From Futiania mangrovi (GTDB lineage Bacteria > Pseudomonadota > Alphaproteobacteria > Futianiales > Futianiaceae): a DNA stretch of 64,000 nt. The position numbers and the translations under genes were made by a program. Below are positions 17,635-27,465 of this stretch, piece after piece. The stretch covers positions 248,001 through 312,000 of the forward strand of contig NZ_JAMZFT010000003.1 in NCBI RefSeq assembly GCF_024158125.1, written 5' to 3'. Under the pieces are notes generated by a model that searched no databases, was not told the origin of the DNA, and was given only the letters and a program-made list of their open reading frames with translations. How positions within the stretch are numbered: position 1 is the stretch's first letter; each line of letters opens with the position of its first letter.

Positions 17635-18402
17635 ATGACGACATTCGGCACTTTCCTGCGGCGCGGCACGATTGCGATTGCGGCCGCATCCGTGCTTCTG
17701 GCGGCAGGCGCGGCGCAGGCGGCGGTGATGCTCACCGATTCCACCGTATTCTCGTCCAACGAGACGGGCGAGAACTGGAACGGGATGATCTGGGACACGC
17801 AGAGCCCGCCGGCGGATTTCCGCAACATCTGGAACATGTACTACTCCAGCTCGTCCGACCCGCTGAACCCCGTGTTCCTAAACGGCGGCGGAACGGACCC
17901 GGGCATCTCCATCGACATGACGCCCGGCACCCATTCCTTCGTGATCTTCGGCGAGGGATTTACCGCGCCGGTGGATCCGCGCCAGCACTTCGTTCTCAAC
18001 CTTTATTTCCAGGGCAACCAGGGCGCGCCCGACATCTCCGGCCTCTACGGGCCGACCTGCCCCACGGTCTGCGCGGCATCGAGCTGGAACGGCCTCGACC
18101 TCTTCGGCACCTCGGGTCTCGGCGGGAACGCCAACGCGCAGGAGGCCGGCACGCTGATGGTCCTCGCGGGCGGTCTGGAGATCACCCTGGAACATTTCAC
18201 CTGGGCCATCGACACCCGGGTCGACCAGGTCTGGGAGCAGTATGCCGGCGACTACTTCGGCCAGTACAGCGGCAGGCCCGACTTCGTGGGCGAGGTCCGG
18301 ATCAGGGTGCGCAGCACCGTGCCGGAGCCGCAGACGCTCGCCCTCCTCGGCCTCGGCCTGCTCGGCGCGGGCCTGATCGCCATGCGGCGGCGCAGCGCCT
18401 AG
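17635..18402 (+). CDS. PEP-CTERM sorting domain protein (exported)
   Basis: A 255-residue protein with a Sec signal peptide (about 1-28, cleavage near AQA-A) and a C-terminal PEP-CTERM signal: VPEP at about 229, a hydrophobic helix LALLGLGLLGAGLIAM, then RRRSA. The middle is beta-rich and has no recognised domain. Proteins of this kind are cleaved by an exosortase and usually go to the cell surface or an exopolysaccharide matrix; no exosortase is in the window. The upstream 249 bp is gene-free and holds a TGACGTCA palindrome near 17526. The stop TAG overlaps the stop of the convergent dehydrogenase gene. Confidence 0.88.
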   Translation: MTTFGTFLRRGTIAIAAASVLLAAGAAQAAVMLTDSTVFSSNETGENWNGMIWDTQSPPADFRNIWNMYYSSSSDPLNPVFLNGGGTDPGISIDMTPGTHSFVIFGEGFTAPVDPRQHFVLNLYFQGNQGAPDISGLYGPTCPTVCAASSWNGLDLFGTSGLGGNANAQEAGTLMVLAGGLEITLEHFTWAIDTRVDQVWEQYAGDYFGQYSGRPDFVGEVRIRVRSTVPEPQTLALLGLGLLGAGLIAMRRRSA

Positions 18403-19586
18403 CCGTAGGCCGCCTCCAGCAGCGCCAGGATCTCGCCCGCGTCCCCGAAGGGGCGCGGGTTCGTCCGCACCCAGAGGTTCGAGAGCGCGATCTCCGCGAC
18501 CTTCGGAAGCTGTGCACGCTCAACGCCCGCGGCCCTCAGAGTCGTCGGCAGGCCGAGGTCCGCGATCAGCGCGCCGACCGTGTCCGCCGCCGCCCCGCCG
18601 CCTCCGGGCGCGCCCATCGCCTCGGCGATCAGCGCCTGCTGCGGCCCGGTCACCGGCAGATTGTGCCGCATTACATGGGGCAGCATCACGCAGCTCGTGA
18701 TGCCATGCGCCATGCCCGTGACCCCGCCCAGCGCGTGACCGATGCCGTGGCTCGCGCCGTATTGCACCCGCATGATCGAGGACGCGGCCATCCACGCCGC
18801 CTGCTGGCAGGCGAGCCGGGCCTCCATGTCCTCCGGCGCCTCCTTCGTCCGCCTCAGCCCCGCCGCCAGAAGCCGCAGCGCGTGCAGGGACAGCCCGTCG
18901 CAATAGGCATTGGCGTCGATGCCGCAGATCGTCTCGACCGCGTGGTCGACCGCCCGGATGCCGGTTGAGAGCCACAGCCACTCCGGCGTCGCCAGCGTCG
19001 CCTCCGGGTCGAGGATCACCGTGCGCGGGTTCACGTCGCGCCCCATGAAGGGCTCCTTCGCGCCGCGGGCCGTGTCCGTCGCCGCGCCGAGGTTGGAGAA
19101 CTCCGCCCCCGACAGCGTCGTCGGCACGGCGATCTGCCGCACCGGACTTGCGAGGTCCGGCAGCACCGCCTTCCCGTCCTTGACCGCGAGGCGCACGGCA
19201 TCCATGCCGCCTGCATCCCGGATGTCGGCGGCGAGCACCAATTGCAGCACCTTCACCGTGTCGATCACCGTGCCCCCGCCCATGGAGACGATCAGGTCCG
19301 CGCCCGCCTCCCGCACCGCGTTGGCGGCGTCGATCACCGTCTCGCGCGGCGTATGCTCCCGGCAGCCTGTGAAGGTGCCCGCGTGGCGCGCGCCCAGCGC
19401 CGCCGCCGTCTCCCGCACCACGGCGGCGTTTTCCGCAAGCGAGCGGGACGCGGCTATCATTACGCGCCGCGCACCCAGCCTCTCCGCCTCCTCCGCCACG
19501 GCCTCGGCGGCGGGCCTGCCGAAGATCACCCGGTCCTGCGGCAAATAGGTGTAGTGCCCGGCCCGCACCTCGCCGTTCCCCGCCAT
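18399..19586 (-). CDS. Iron-containing alcohol dehydrogenase / maleylacetate reductase-like
   Basis: A 395-residue group III dehydrogenase. The N-terminal NAD(P)-binding half has DLIVSMGGGTVIDTVK and PTTLSGAEFSN; the C-terminal helical half has the metal ligands in STGIRAVDHAVE (Asp/His) and GASHGIGHALGG (two His), so the metal site looks intact. The family oxidises alcohols or reduces maleylacetate-type substrates; this member's substrate is unknown and no catabolic genes flank it. GGAGGG 10 bases before the ATG at 19584-19586 decides the start. The last 4 bp overlap the PEP-CTERM gene tail-to-tail. Confidence 0.85.
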   Translation of the reverse strand: MAGNGEVRAGHYTYLPQDRVIFGRPAAEAVAEEAERLGARRVMIAASRSLAENAAVVRETAAALGARHAGTFTGCREHTPRETVIDAANAVREAGADLIVSMGGGTVIDTVKVLQLVLAADIRDAGGMDAVRLAVKDGKAVLPDLASPVRQIAVPTTLSGAEFSNLGAATDTARGAKEPFMGRDVNPRTVILDPEATLATPEWLWLSTGIRAVDHAVETICGIDANAYCDGLSLHALRLLAAGLRRTKEAPEDMEARLACQQAAWMAASSIMRVQYGASHGIGHALGGVTGMAHGITSCVMLPHVMRHNLPVTGPQQALIAEAMGAPGGGGAAADTVGALIADLGLPTTLRAAGVERAQLPKVAEIALSNLWVRTNPRPFGDAGEILALLEAAYG

Positions 19587-19893
19587 CGCCTGCACCCTCC
19601 CCATCCGGTTTGCGTCCGTTTGCGGGAAAGCGTCCGGCGGCCGTCCCGGCCTGTCAAGCGCACCCCGCTCTGCCGGGCTGCAGGGTGGACAAACCCGTGC
19701 CGCGTGGCTAGGTCGGGTGGGCAAGCTTCTTGCGCCCGCGCAAGCCGCGTCCCAGCCAAAGGCGGGCACCGACCGCGCCCTCTCATCCATTGCGTGCGTG
19801 CCTGCCTCGCCGGTTTCGGATCGCTCCGGACACCCGGACCGCTTCCCGCGGGCCAGGAAGAGCCATTCATGCGAGAGACTGGGAGGAAGACCC
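19587..19893. other. Divergent intergenic region upstream of ectD
   Basis: These 307 bp separate the divergent dehydrogenase and ectD genes. A perfect inverted repeat CTTGCG-CCCG-CGCAAG at 19729-19744 is the only structured site seen and could bind a regulator of either gene. No gene or clear promoter was recognised. Confidence 0.4.
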
Positions 19894-20820
19894 ATGCAAC
19901 ATGTCGAGGATCTGTACCCGACCCGCAAGGACGGCCGGGAACACATCATCGACCGCCGCGACCCCGTCATCTGGGGCGAACCCGAAGCGGACCTGCCCAG
20001 TGGGCTGCCGGAGGACCGGCTGAAGCAATTCGCGCGCGACGGCTACCTCGTGGTGCCGGACGTCTTTTCACAAGACGAGGTGGCGCTGATGCAGGCCGAG
20101 CTTGACCGCCTCGCCGCCGACCGGGACGTACGCGCCCGCGAGGAAGCGGTGCTCGAGCCCGACAGCGAGATCGTGCGCTCGCTCTTCGCCCCGCACCGGT
20201 TCAGCCCACTCTTCGACCGCGTGGCGCGGGACCGGCGGCTCACCGACCCGATCCGGCAGATGCTGGCGGACGATCTGTACCTCCACCACGCGCGGGTGAA
20301 CGTGAAGCCCGCCTTCGACGGGCGCAGCTTCGCCTGGCATTCGGATTTCGAGACCTGGCACGCCGAGGACGGCTTGCCCCGGATGCGCGCGGTCACCGGC
20401 TGGATCATGCTGACGGAGAACACGCCGTCGAACGGTCCGCTGATGCTCATTCCCGGCAGTCACAAGATCTTCGTCGGCTGCCCGGGCGAGACGCCGGACG
20501 ACCACTACAAGACCTCGCTGCGCCGCCAGAAGCTGGGCGTGCCGCATGCCGACACGCTCAGGGAAATGGCTCGCAAGGGAGGCATCGCGGGCGCTTACGG
20601 CAAGCCCGGCACCGTGGTCTTTCACGAATGCAACACGTTGCACGGCTCACCCGACAACATGTCGCCCTGGGACCGGCGCAACCTGATGTTCGTCTACAAT
20701 GCCTGGTCCAACCGGCCCGTGGGCAAGCCCTTCTCGGCGCGCAAGCCGCGGCCCGCGTTCCTCAGCGAACGTCCGGACGCGCCGCTCGTGCCCGCAGAGG
20801 GACCGCTGGCGCAGGCCTGA
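19894..20820 (+). CDS. ectD: Ectoine hydroxylase (Fe(II)/2-oxoglutarate dioxygenase)
   Basis: Converts the compatible solute ectoine to 5-hydroxyectoine with O2 and 2-oxoglutarate. The 308 residues match the enzyme's usual length. The diagnostic stretch FAWHSDFETWHAEDG (147-160) supplies iron ligands H149 and D151, and NTLHGSPDN supplies H250; VNVKPAFDG, LTENTPSNGPLMLIPGSH and HYKTSLRRQ match the EctD signature closely. A GGGAGGAAG site precedes the ATG. The biosynthetic genes ectABC are not adjacent, so ectoine must be made from elsewhere in the genome or be taken up. Confidence 0.92.
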   Translation: MQHVEDLYPTRKDGREHIIDRRDPVIWGEPEADLPSGLPEDRLKQFARDGYLVVPDVFSQDEVALMQAELDRLAADRDVRAREEAVLEPDSEIVRSLFAPHRFSPLFDRVARDRRLTDPIRQMLADDLYLHHARVNVKPAFDGRSFAWHSDFETWHAEDGLPRMRAVTGWIMLTENTPSNGPLMLIPGSHKIFVGCPGETPDDHYKTSLRRQKLGVPHADTLREMARKGGIAGAYGKPGTVVFHECNTLHGSPDNMSPWDRRNLMFVYNAWSNRPVGKPFSARKPRPAFLSERPDAPLVPAEGPLAQA

Positions 20821-20832
20821 CCCGCACGCCAC

Positions 20833-20857
20833 GCCCCCGCCGCCTGCGGGCGGGGGC
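20833..20857. terminator. GC-rich hairpin between convergent ectD and cytochrome c genes
   Basis: GCCCCCGCC (20833-20841) pairs perfectly with GGCGGGGGC (20849-20857) over a 7-base loop. It sits midway between two converging stops, the expected place for a terminator, but neither strand has a T-run after it, so its efficiency is doubtful. Confidence 0.45.
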
Positions 20858-20867
20858 GCGGGCGATC

Positions 20868-21251
20868 TCACTGGAACTGCTTCAGATAGGCGATGACGTC
20901 CTCGCGGTCGTCTTCCTTCTTGAGGCCTGCAAAGCCCATCTTGTTCTTCGGAATGAACCCCCGCGGATCGGCGAGGTAGGCGTCGAGGTTATCTTCCGTC
21001 CACACGAGGCCTTCCGCCTTCTTCGACTGGAAGGCATCCGAATACTTGAAGCCGTCGACCGACGCGATCTCGGCCCCGACGATTCCGTTAAGCTCCGGCC
21101 CCACCCGGTTCTTCGCATTTTCGCCGACCATGTGGCAGGCCTTGCACTTGTTGAACACCTTCTCGCCCTTGGCGGCATCGCCGTCGGCAAGCGCCGGCCC
21201 GGCAACGAGCGCGGCGAGCGCGGCGGCAAGTATCGTCCTGCTGACGGTCAT
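20868..21251 (-). CDS. Class I cytochrome c (c2-like), periplasmic
   Basis: A 127-residue exported electron carrier. Signal peptide at 1-22 (MTVSRTILAAALAALVAG, cleavage after ALA). Heme attachment motif CKACH at 36-40 and the axial Met105 in FIPKNKMGFAGL; the overall length and the final EDVIAYLKQF helix match small class I cytochromes c. It would shuttle electrons between bc1 complex and terminal oxidases in the periplasm. The start ATG is at 21249-21251. Confidence 0.92.
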   Translation of the reverse strand: MTVSRTILAAALAALVAGPALADGDAAKGEKVFNKCKACHMVGENAKNRVGPELNGIVGAEIASVDGFKYSDAFQSKKAEGLVWTEDNLDAYLADPRGFIPKNKMGFAGLKKEDDREDVIAYLKQFQ

Positions 21252-21404
21252 GGGTGTACTCCTTTCCTCACGTGCGCGGCCCGACGCCGGCCAGGCCGGC
21301 TTGCCGCGCTTGGGGTAACACACTCCTCCAGGCCCCGGTTCGCAAGGCCTAGCAATCAACACTGGCTGGGACATCTTGCCACCCCGCCCCGGGGCCGAGG
21401 CATC

Positions 21405-21974
21405 CTAGCGGTCGACGATGTGATGCTTCCCGACGGGCGTGATCGCGCTCGCCTGGGGCCCGGCGACGCCCTCCTTCTCGGCGACGACGATGCGCACCTC
21501 GTCGCCGACCGACAGCTTGTCGAAGCTGCCGTCCGTGACCGCGTTGCGATGGAAATAGACCTCCGGCCCGCCGGCCATCGCGACGAATCCGTGATCGTCG
21601 AACAGGCTTGCGACGCGGCCATGATCGGGGACGTCGTGCGCCTTCACGTCGCCGCGCATCTTGCGGGCGTGGGCCTTCAACGCGCGCTCGGCCGCCTCGA
21701 AACTGTCGCGGAGGGCGACATAGACGTCCTCGTGCGCGTGGTTCTGCGGCCCCGTTCCCCCGACGACGATCTCGTTGCCGGGCACGCCCAGGTCGACCAT
21801 GACGCGGAACAGGCCACCCTTTCGGTGATGCTTGTCGGGCGCTTCCACGGTCACGCGGCAACTCGTGATGCGGTCGTAGAAACGCTCCAGCCGCGCGGCC
21901 TTCTCCCGGATGCGAGCCTCGACCGCCGGTGAGGGATCGGTGTTCTTGAAGGTGATCTGAAGCGGCGTTTCCAT
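21405..21974 (-). CDS. HPF/RaiA family ribosome-associated protein with cold-shock-like C-terminus
   Basis: A 189-residue two-domain protein. Residues 1-110 resemble the ribosome hibernation factor fold ([19 protein letters not shown]... [14 protein letters not shown]... [12 protein letters not shown]). After a linker, residues 122-189 form a cold-shock/S1-like barrel with [14 protein letters not shown] and VYFHRNAV, the RNP-like face that binds RNA. It probably binds ribosomes or RNA under stress or in stationary phase; this hybrid form is common in alphaproteobacteria. AAGGGAGCGAGAAGC precedes the ATG at 21972-21974. Confidence 0.85.
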   Translation of the reverse strand: METPLQITFKNTDPSPAVEARIREKAARLERFYDRITSCRVTVEAPDKHHRKGGLFRVMVDLGVPGNEIVVGGTGPQNHAHEDVYVALRDSFEAAERALKAHARKMRGDVKAHDVPDHGRVASLFDDHGFVAMAGGPEVYFHRNAVTDGSFDKLSVGDEVRIVVAEKEGVAGPQASAITPVGKHHIVDR

Positions 21975-22175
21975 GCTTCTCGCTCCCTTTGCCTGCTCGG
22001 TTTTGCCGCACCAGAGCACGAAGCCGCCGCCGCCTTCGTTGCGGCAGATCAAGAACGCATCGCGCGATTGACATGCGTCAACGCCCGCGCTGGCCGGCCG
22101 CGCCAGCATGATGTGCCTGCCCGCACGAACGGCACACGAAACGGACAACAGCCGCGTGCGGAAGCGGAGGGAGGG

Positions 22176-23945
22176 ATGCCGCCGATGCCGTGGGAGCCGA
22201 TTGACAAGCGGCCGGATGCCGATGCCGTCGCGCCCAATCTGGACGACTACGACCGCGTGCGCGCGTCGTTCGAGTGGGAGGATGCGCGCGCCGCGCTGGG
22301 TCTCGCCCCTGGCGGGCCGGTCAACATCGCACATGCTGCCGTCGACCGGCATGTGAACGCGGGACGGGGCGACCGTCTCGCGCTCCGCTGGCTCGGCCGC
22401 GCCGGCGAGGTCCGCGACTTCACCTATGCCGATCTTGCCCGCGAATCCGCCCGCTTCGCGCGGCTCCTGACGGACCTGGGCGTACGCCGCGGCGACGTCG
22501 TCTTTTCACTGCTGGGCCGGGTGCCGGAGCTTTATCTCGCGGTGCTCGGCACGCTGAAGATGGGCGCGGTCTACTCCCCCCTCTTCTCCGCCTTCGGGCC
22601 GGAGCCCGTCCGCTCCCGCATGGAGATCGGGGGCGCGCGCGTCCTCGTCACCACCCGCACCTTCTACGAGCGCAAGGTGGCCCCCTGGCGCGATGCGCTG
22701 CCGGGCCTGGAACACGTCCTGCTGACCGACGCGGAGGGCGACCCGCCGCCCGGCACGCGCGACCTGCACGCCCTGCTCGCCGACACGCCTGCCGACGTCG
22801 AGACCGCGGAGACGGGGGCGGAAGATCTTGCACTGCTGCACTTCACCAGCGGCACGACCGGCAAGCCCAAGGGCGCCATGCACGTGCACGAGGCGGTCGT
22901 CGCGCACCATGCGACGGGGCGGTTCGCGCTCGACCTGCACGAGGGCGACATCTTCTGGTGCACCGCCGATCCCGGATGGGTCACCGGCACCTCCTACGGC
23001 ATCGTCTCGCCGCTGACCGTGGGCTGCACCATGATCGTCGACCAGGCGGAGTTCGATGCCGAACGCTGGTACGCCACGCTGCAGGACCAGAAGGTCACCG
23101 TCTGGTACACCGCACCGACCGCGATCCGCATGCTGATGAAGATCGGTGGCGAGTTGCCTGCGCGCTTCGACCTTTCCCGCCTGCGGTTCCTTGCCAGCGT
23201 GGGAGAACCCTTGAACCCGGAAGCCGTGGTCTGGAGCAATCGTGTCTTCGGCCGGCCCTTCCACGACAATTGGTGGCAGACGGAGACGGGCGGCATCATG
23301 ATCGCCAACTACGCCTCCGCGACCGTGAAGCCGGGCTCGATGGGCCGTCCGCTTCCGGGCATCGAGGCCGCCGTCGTGGAGCGCCGCGACGACGGGACGG
23401 TTGCCCTGCTCGACACGCCGATGGCGGTCGGCGAACTGGCCCTGAAGCGCGGCTGGCCCTCCATGTTCCGCGGCTATCTGAACCAGCAGGCGCGCTACGA
23501 GAAGGCCTTCGCGGGCATTTGGTACCTGACCGAGGATCTCGTCCAGCGCGACGGGGACGGCTATTTCTGGTTCGTCGGACGCGCCGACGACATGATCAAG
23601 TCCGCCGGCCACCTGATCGGGCCGTTCGAGGTCGAAAGCGCCCTCATGGAGCACGAGGCGGTCGCGGAAGCAGGCGTCATCGGCGTGCCCGACGAACGCA
23701 TGGGCGAGGCGGTGAAGGCGTTCGTGGCGCTGAAGCCCGGGTTCGAGGACACCGAAACGCTGCGCCGCGACCTGCTGGCACATGCGCGCAAGCGTCTCGG
23801 CCCCGCGGTCGCCCCGCGCGAGATCGCGGTGCGCCCCGGCCTGCCCAAGACCCGCAGCGGCAAGATCATGCGCCGCCTTCTCAAGGCCCGCGAACTGGGC
23901 CTGCCCGAGGGCGACACGTCCACGCTTGAGGAGAACGGCCGATGA
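22176..23945 (+). CDS. AMP-forming acetyl-CoA synthetase-like acyl-CoA ligase
   Basis: A 589-residue member of the acyl-adenylate family. The P-loop [13 protein letters not shown], the adenylate-binding [40 protein letters not shown] and the C-terminal catalytic lysine in [11 protein letters not shown] are all present. Similarity to acetyl-CoA synthetase ([16 protein letters not shown]) suggests a short-chain acid. It heads a five-gene operon, overlapping the next start by 4 bp (ATGA). GGAGG five bases upstream supports the ATG at 22176; ATG 22185 is also possible. Slightly shorter than the classic 650-residue enzyme, so the substrate may differ from acetate. Confidence 0.85.
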   Translation: MPPMPWEPIDKRPDADAVAPNLDDYDRVRASFEWEDARAALGLAPGGPVNIAHAAVDRHVNAGRGDRLALRWLGRAGEVRDFTYADLARESARFARLLTDLGVRRGDVVFSLLGRVPELYLAVLGTLKMGAVYSPLFSAFGPEPVRSRMEIGGARVLVTTRTFYERKVAPWRDALPGLEHVLLTDAEGDPPPGTRDLHALLADTPADVETAETGAEDLALLHFTSGTTGKPKGAMHVHEAVVAHHATGRFALDLHEGDIFWCTADPGWVTGTSYGIVSPLTVGCTMIVDQAEFDAERWYATLQDQKVTVWYTAPTAIRMLMKIGGELPARFDLSRLRFLASVGEPLNPEAVVWSNRVFGRPFHDNWWQTETGGIMIANYASATVKPGSMGRPLPGIEAAVVERRDDGTVALLDTPMAVGELALKRGWPSMFRGYLNQQARYEKAFAGIWYLTEDLVQRDGDGYFWFVGRADDMIKSAGHLIGPFEVESALMEHEAVAEAGVIGVPDERMGEAVKAFVALKPGFEDTETLRRDLLAHARKRLGPAVAPREIAVRPGLPKTRSGKIMRRLLKARELGLPEGDTSTLEENGR

Positions 23946-24934
23946 CCGGCGCAGGCACGAAGGTCCATCTCACGCGCGAGCACGGGCTCGCCCTCCTCGC
24001 ACAAATGCTGCGCATCCGCCGGTTCGAGGAACGCTGCGCGGAGCTTTACACGCAGGAGAAGATCCGCGGCTTCCTGCACCTCTACATCGGTGAGGAAGCG
24101 GTCGCGACCGGCGTGATGGAGACGCTCACGCCCGAGGACCGCATCGTCGCCACCTATCGGGAGCACGGGCACGCGCTGGCGCGCGGCATCTCCATGAACG
24201 CCGTCATGGCGGAGATGTACGGCAAGGCCGCGGGCTGCAGCCGGGGGCGCGGCGGCTCCATGCACCTGTTCGACCGGGAGACGAACTTCTACGGCGGCAA
24301 CGCCATCGTCGGCGGCGGTCTGCCGATGGCCGTGGGCCTCGCGCTCGCCGACCGGATGCAGGACCGCGCGGCGCTCACCTGCTGCTTCTTCGGGGAGGGC
24401 GCGGCGGCGGAAGGCGAGTTCCACGAGAGCATGAACCTCGCCGCGCTCTGGAAATTGCCGGTCCTCTTCGTCTGCGAGAACAATCTCTACGCCATGGGCA
24501 CGCGCCTCGACCTCAGCGAGGCGGAGACCGACATCGCCGCCAAGGCGCGCGGCTACGCCATGCCGGCGGAGGCCGTCGACGGCATGGACGTGGTCGCGGT
24601 GGAAGCGGCCGCGCGCCGTCTCGGCACGGAAATACGCGAGGGCGGCGGCCCGCGCTTCCTCGAATGCCGCACCTACCGGTTCCGCGCGCACTCCATGTTC
24701 GACCCGCAGCTTTACCGCACGAAGGAGGAGGTCGAGGCCTGGACCGAACGCGATCCCATCGCGCGCCTGCGCGCCTGGCTGGAGGAGGTCCGCTACCTGC
24801 ACGCGGGCGACCTCGACCGGATCGAGGCGGAGACCGCGGACGAGGTGGAGGCCGCCGTCGCTTTTGCCGAGGCCGCCGAGTGGGAACCCGTCGAGGACCT
24901 GATGACCGACGTCGGCGCGGAGGCACGCACATGA
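23942..24934 (+). CDS. Thiamine-dependent 2-oxo-acid dehydrogenase E1 component, alpha subunit
   Basis: A 330-residue pyruvate/acetoin-type E1 alpha. [26 protein letters not shown] is the family's entry region; the thiamine diphosphate/Mg motif runs from [15 protein letters not shown] to [13 protein letters not shown] (the usual GDG reads GEG), and [11 protein letters not shown] is the late phospho-loop region. It decarboxylates a 2-oxo acid, pyruvate or acetoin being likeliest, with the beta subunit encoded immediately downstream. Translation is coupled on both sides by ATGA overlaps. Confidence 0.9.
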   Translation: MTGAGTKVHLTREHGLALLAQMLRIRRFEERCAELYTQEKIRGFLHLYIGEEAVATGVMETLTPEDRIVATYREHGHALARGISMNAVMAEMYGKAAGCSRGRGGSMHLFDRETNFYGGNAIVGGGLPMAVGLALADRMQDRAALTCCFFGEGAAAEGEFHESMNLAALWKLPVLFVCENNLYAMGTRLDLSEAETDIAAKARGYAMPAEAVDGMDVVAVEAAARRLGTEIREGGGPRFLECRTYRFRAHSMFDPQLYRTKEEVEAWTERDPIARLRAWLEEVRYLHAGDLDRIEAETADEVEAAVAFAEAAEWEPVEDLMTDVGAEART

Positions 24935-25908
24935 GCGTCACCACCTACCGCGAGGCCGTGCGCGCCGCCATCCGGGAGGCCATGCAGAAGGACGAGCGCG
25001 TCTTCCTCATGGGCGAGGACGTGGGCCACTATGGCGGCTGCTACGCCGTCAGCAAGGGCCTGCTGGAGGAGTTCGGGCCCGAGCGCATCCGCGACACGCC
25101 GCTGTCGGAATCGGCCTTTACCGGTGCCGGCATCGCCGCCGCGATGGCGGGGATGCGGCCCATCGTCGAGGTGATGACGGTCAACTTCTCGCTGCTCGCA
25201 CTCGACCAGATCATGAATACGGCCGCCACGATCCGCCACATGTCAGGCGGGCAGTTCCGTTGCCCCGTGGTGATCCGCATGGCGACGGGCGCGGGCCGCC
25301 AACTCGCCGCCCAGCACTCCCACAGTCTCGAAGGCTGGTATGCCCACATCCCCGGCATCCGGGTGCTCGCGCCCGCGACACTGGAAGATGCACGCGGGAT
25401 GCTGTGGACCGCTCTCGATGACCCCGACCCGGTGCTGATCTTCGAGAACGCGCTCCTTTACAACATGGAGGGCGAACTGGCCGACGACGCGGGCGCGGTG
25501 GACATCGACCGGGCCGCGATCCGGAGGGAGGGACACGATATCACGCTCCTCACCTATGGCGGGTCCCTGGGCAAGACGCTCGCCGCCGCGGAACAGCTTG
25601 AGGGCGACGGCATCTCGGCGGAGGTGATCGACCTGCGCACGCTCCGCCCCCTGGACGAGGGCACGATCCTCGCGTCGGTCGCCCGCACGCGCCGCGCGAT
25701 CGTCGTCGACGAGGGCTGGCGGACGGGAAGCCTCGCCGCCGAGGTCTCGGCCCGCATCATGGAAGGCGCGTTCTGGGAGCTGGATGCGCCCGTCGGCCGG
25801 GTCTGCAGCGCCGAGGTTCCCATCCCCTACGCCCAGCACCTGGAGGCTGCGGCGATCCCGCAGGTCCCCGGCATCGTGGCCGCCGCGCGCGCGGCGATGG
25901 GGCGGTGA
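24931..25908 (+). CDS. 2-oxo-acid dehydrogenase E1 component, beta subunit
   Basis: A 325-residue transketolase-like subunit: MTYREA-like start, [65 protein letters not shown] (His-containing active-site loop), and the C-terminal domain with [15 protein letters not shown] and [10 protein letters not shown]. There is no N-terminal lipoyl domain, unlike the fused PdhB of many alphaproteobacteria, so lipoyl groups come only from the next gene. It completes the E1 heterotetramer. ATG overlaps the previous stop (24931-24934) and its stop overlaps the E2 start by one base. Confidence 0.92.
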   Translation: MSVTTYREAVRAAIREAMQKDERVFLMGEDVGHYGGCYAVSKGLLEEFGPERIRDTPLSESAFTGAGIAAAMAGMRPIVEVMTVNFSLLALDQIMNTAATIRHMSGGQFRCPVVIRMATGAGRQLAAQHSHSLEGWYAHIPGIRVLAPATLEDARGMLWTALDDPDPVLIFENALLYNMEGELADDAGAVDIDRAAIRREGHDITLLTYGGSLGKTLAAAEQLEGDGISAEVIDLRTLRPLDEGTILASVARTRRAIVVDEGWRTGSLAAEVSARIMEGAFWELDAPVGRVCSAEVPIPYAQHLEAAAIPQVPGIVAAARAAMGR

Positions 25909-27101
25909 TGGCCGAGTTCCGGATGCCCTCGCTCGGCGCCGACATGGAGGCCGGCACGCTTGTCGAATGGCTGAAGAAGCCCGGCGAGAAGGTCGCGCGC
26001 GGCGACGTGATCGCGGTCGTCGAGACGCAGAAGGGCGCGATCGAGGTCGAGTGCTTCGAGACCGGCACGCTGGCCGAATACCTCGTCGAGCCCGGCGCCA
26101 AGGTGCCCGTCGGCACGCCGCTCGCCCGCATCGAGACGGAGAGCGAAAGGCACGAAGAACCCCGCCCCGCGACCCCGAAGCCCGAGGCAGCCGAACCGGC
26201 GCAAGCGCCCAAGCCTGCGGCCCCGAAGCCAGAACCCGAACCCCAAGTCCCACCGCCATCGCCCACCCCCGAGAGAGCCCGCCGCCGCGTCTCGCCCGCC
26301 GCACGCAAGATCGCGCGCGAGCGCGGCATCGACCTCTCAGGCATCGAGGGCAGCGGACCGGGCGGCGCCGTCGTCTCCGCCGACCTTCCCGAGGCCGCCG
26401 CGAGGCCCGCAGCATCCGCGCCCCGCGGACGCCTCGACCTCGGCGAGATGCGCAAGGCCATTGCCGCAGCCATGGCGCGCTCGAAACGGGAAATACCGCA
26501 CTATTACCTCGCCCACGACATCGACCTGACCGCCGCGGAGACCTGGCTTGCCCGGACGAACGGCGCCCGCACGCCGGAAGACCGCCTGCTGATGGGCGTG
26601 CTGCTCGTCAAGGCCGTGGCCCGCGCGCTCGCCCGCTTTCCGGAGTTCAACGGGACGTGGGAGGACGCCGCGTTCCGCCCCGGCGAGGGCATCCACGTCG
26701 GCGTGGCCATCGCCATTCGCGGCGGCGGCCTGATCGCGCCCGCGATCCGGGACGCCGACGGCCTCTCCCTCGACGATCTCATGGCGCATCTGCGCGACCT
26801 CGTGGCGCGCGTCCGCTCGGGCGCCCTGCGCAGTTCCGAGCTTGGCGGCGCGACCGCGACGGTTTCCAGCCTCGGCGACCGGGGCGTTGGCACGCTCTAC
26901 GGCGTCATCTACCCGCCGCAGGTCGCGCTGATCGGCTTCGGCCGGCCGTCCCCGCGGCCCTGGGCGGTCGGGGAGGCGCTCGCCGTGCGCACCGTGCTCA
27001 CCGCCACGCTCGCCGCCGACCACCGGGCGAGCGACGGCCACCGCGGCGCGCTGCTGCTGCGCGAGATCGACACGCTGCTGCAAGACCCGGAGGCCCTGTG
27101 A
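25908..27101 (+). CDS. Dihydrolipoyl acyltransferase (E2) of a 2-oxo-acid dehydrogenase
   Basis: A 397-residue E2 with one N-terminal lipoyl domain (1-80; lipoyl Lys42 in VVETQKGAIEVE), a Pro/Ala/Glu-rich hinge (81-122), a peripheral subunit-binding domain (about 125-160, SPAARKIARERGIDLSG) and the catalytic domain (175-397) with H372 and D376 in ADHRASDGHRGA. It transfers the acyl group from E1 to CoA. TGATG overlap with the E1 beta stop marks the ATG. No E3 (lipoamide dehydrogenase) gene follows, so E3 must come from elsewhere. Confidence 0.92.
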   Translation: MAEFRMPSLGADMEAGTLVEWLKKPGEKVARGDVIAVVETQKGAIEVECFETGTLAEYLVEPGAKVPVGTPLARIETESERHEEPRPATPKPEAAEPAQAPKPAAPKPEPEPQVPPPSPTPERARRRVSPAARKIARERGIDLSGIEGSGPGGAVVSADLPEAAARPAASAPRGRLDLGEMRKAIAAAMARSKREIPHYYLAHDIDLTAAETWLARTNGARTPEDRLLMGVLLVKAVARALARFPEFNGTWEDAAFRPGEGIHVGVAIAIRGGGLIAPAIRDADGLSLDDLMAHLRDLVARVRSGALRSSELGGATATVSSLGDRGVGTLYGVIYPPQVALIGFGRPSPRPWAVGEALAVRTVLTATLAADHRASDGHRGALLLREIDTLLQDPEAL

Positions 27102-27102
27102 C

Positions 27103-27348
27103 ATGACCCGCGACGAGATCCGCACCGCCGTCGTGGAGGAGGTCTCTGCCATCGCGCCCGATGCAGACCTCGCGGCGCTCGACCCCTCCGCCGACATGCG
27201 CGAGGCGATCGACCTCGACTCCATGGACGTGCTGAACCTGCTGATCGCGCTGCACAAGCGCCTCGGCATCGACATCCCGGAAGAGGACGCGGGCCAGCTC
27301 GTCACGCTCGGCGGTGCCGTCGACTATCTCGCGGCGCGCGCCGGCTGA
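27103..27348 (+). CDS. Acyl carrier protein
   Basis: An 81-residue carrier domain, one base after the E2 stop. The phosphopantetheine site is S40 in AIDLDSMDVLNLL, preceded by a normal helix 1 (RTAVVEEVSAIAPD) and followed by the acidic helix 2 and IDIPEEDAGQLVTL. Its location as the last gene of an acyl-CoA ligase/E1/E2 operon suggests that it accepts or presents an acyl group made by this complex rather than serving general fatty-acid synthesis. That role is inference. Confidence 0.85.
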   Translation: MTRDEIRTAVVEEVSAIAPDADLAALDPSADMREAIDLDSMDVLNLLIALHKRLGIDIPEEDAGQLVTLGGAVDYLAARAG

Positions 27349-27465
27349 CGGCAGCGGGCTGGCGCCGGGGGGCCGCGATGGGATAAAGCGGGTCCGTCAC
27401 CCGAACCCTGTAAGGCGGCACATGCGACGATCTCTCCCGCCTCCCCCGCCCTTGCAGGCAGTGCC

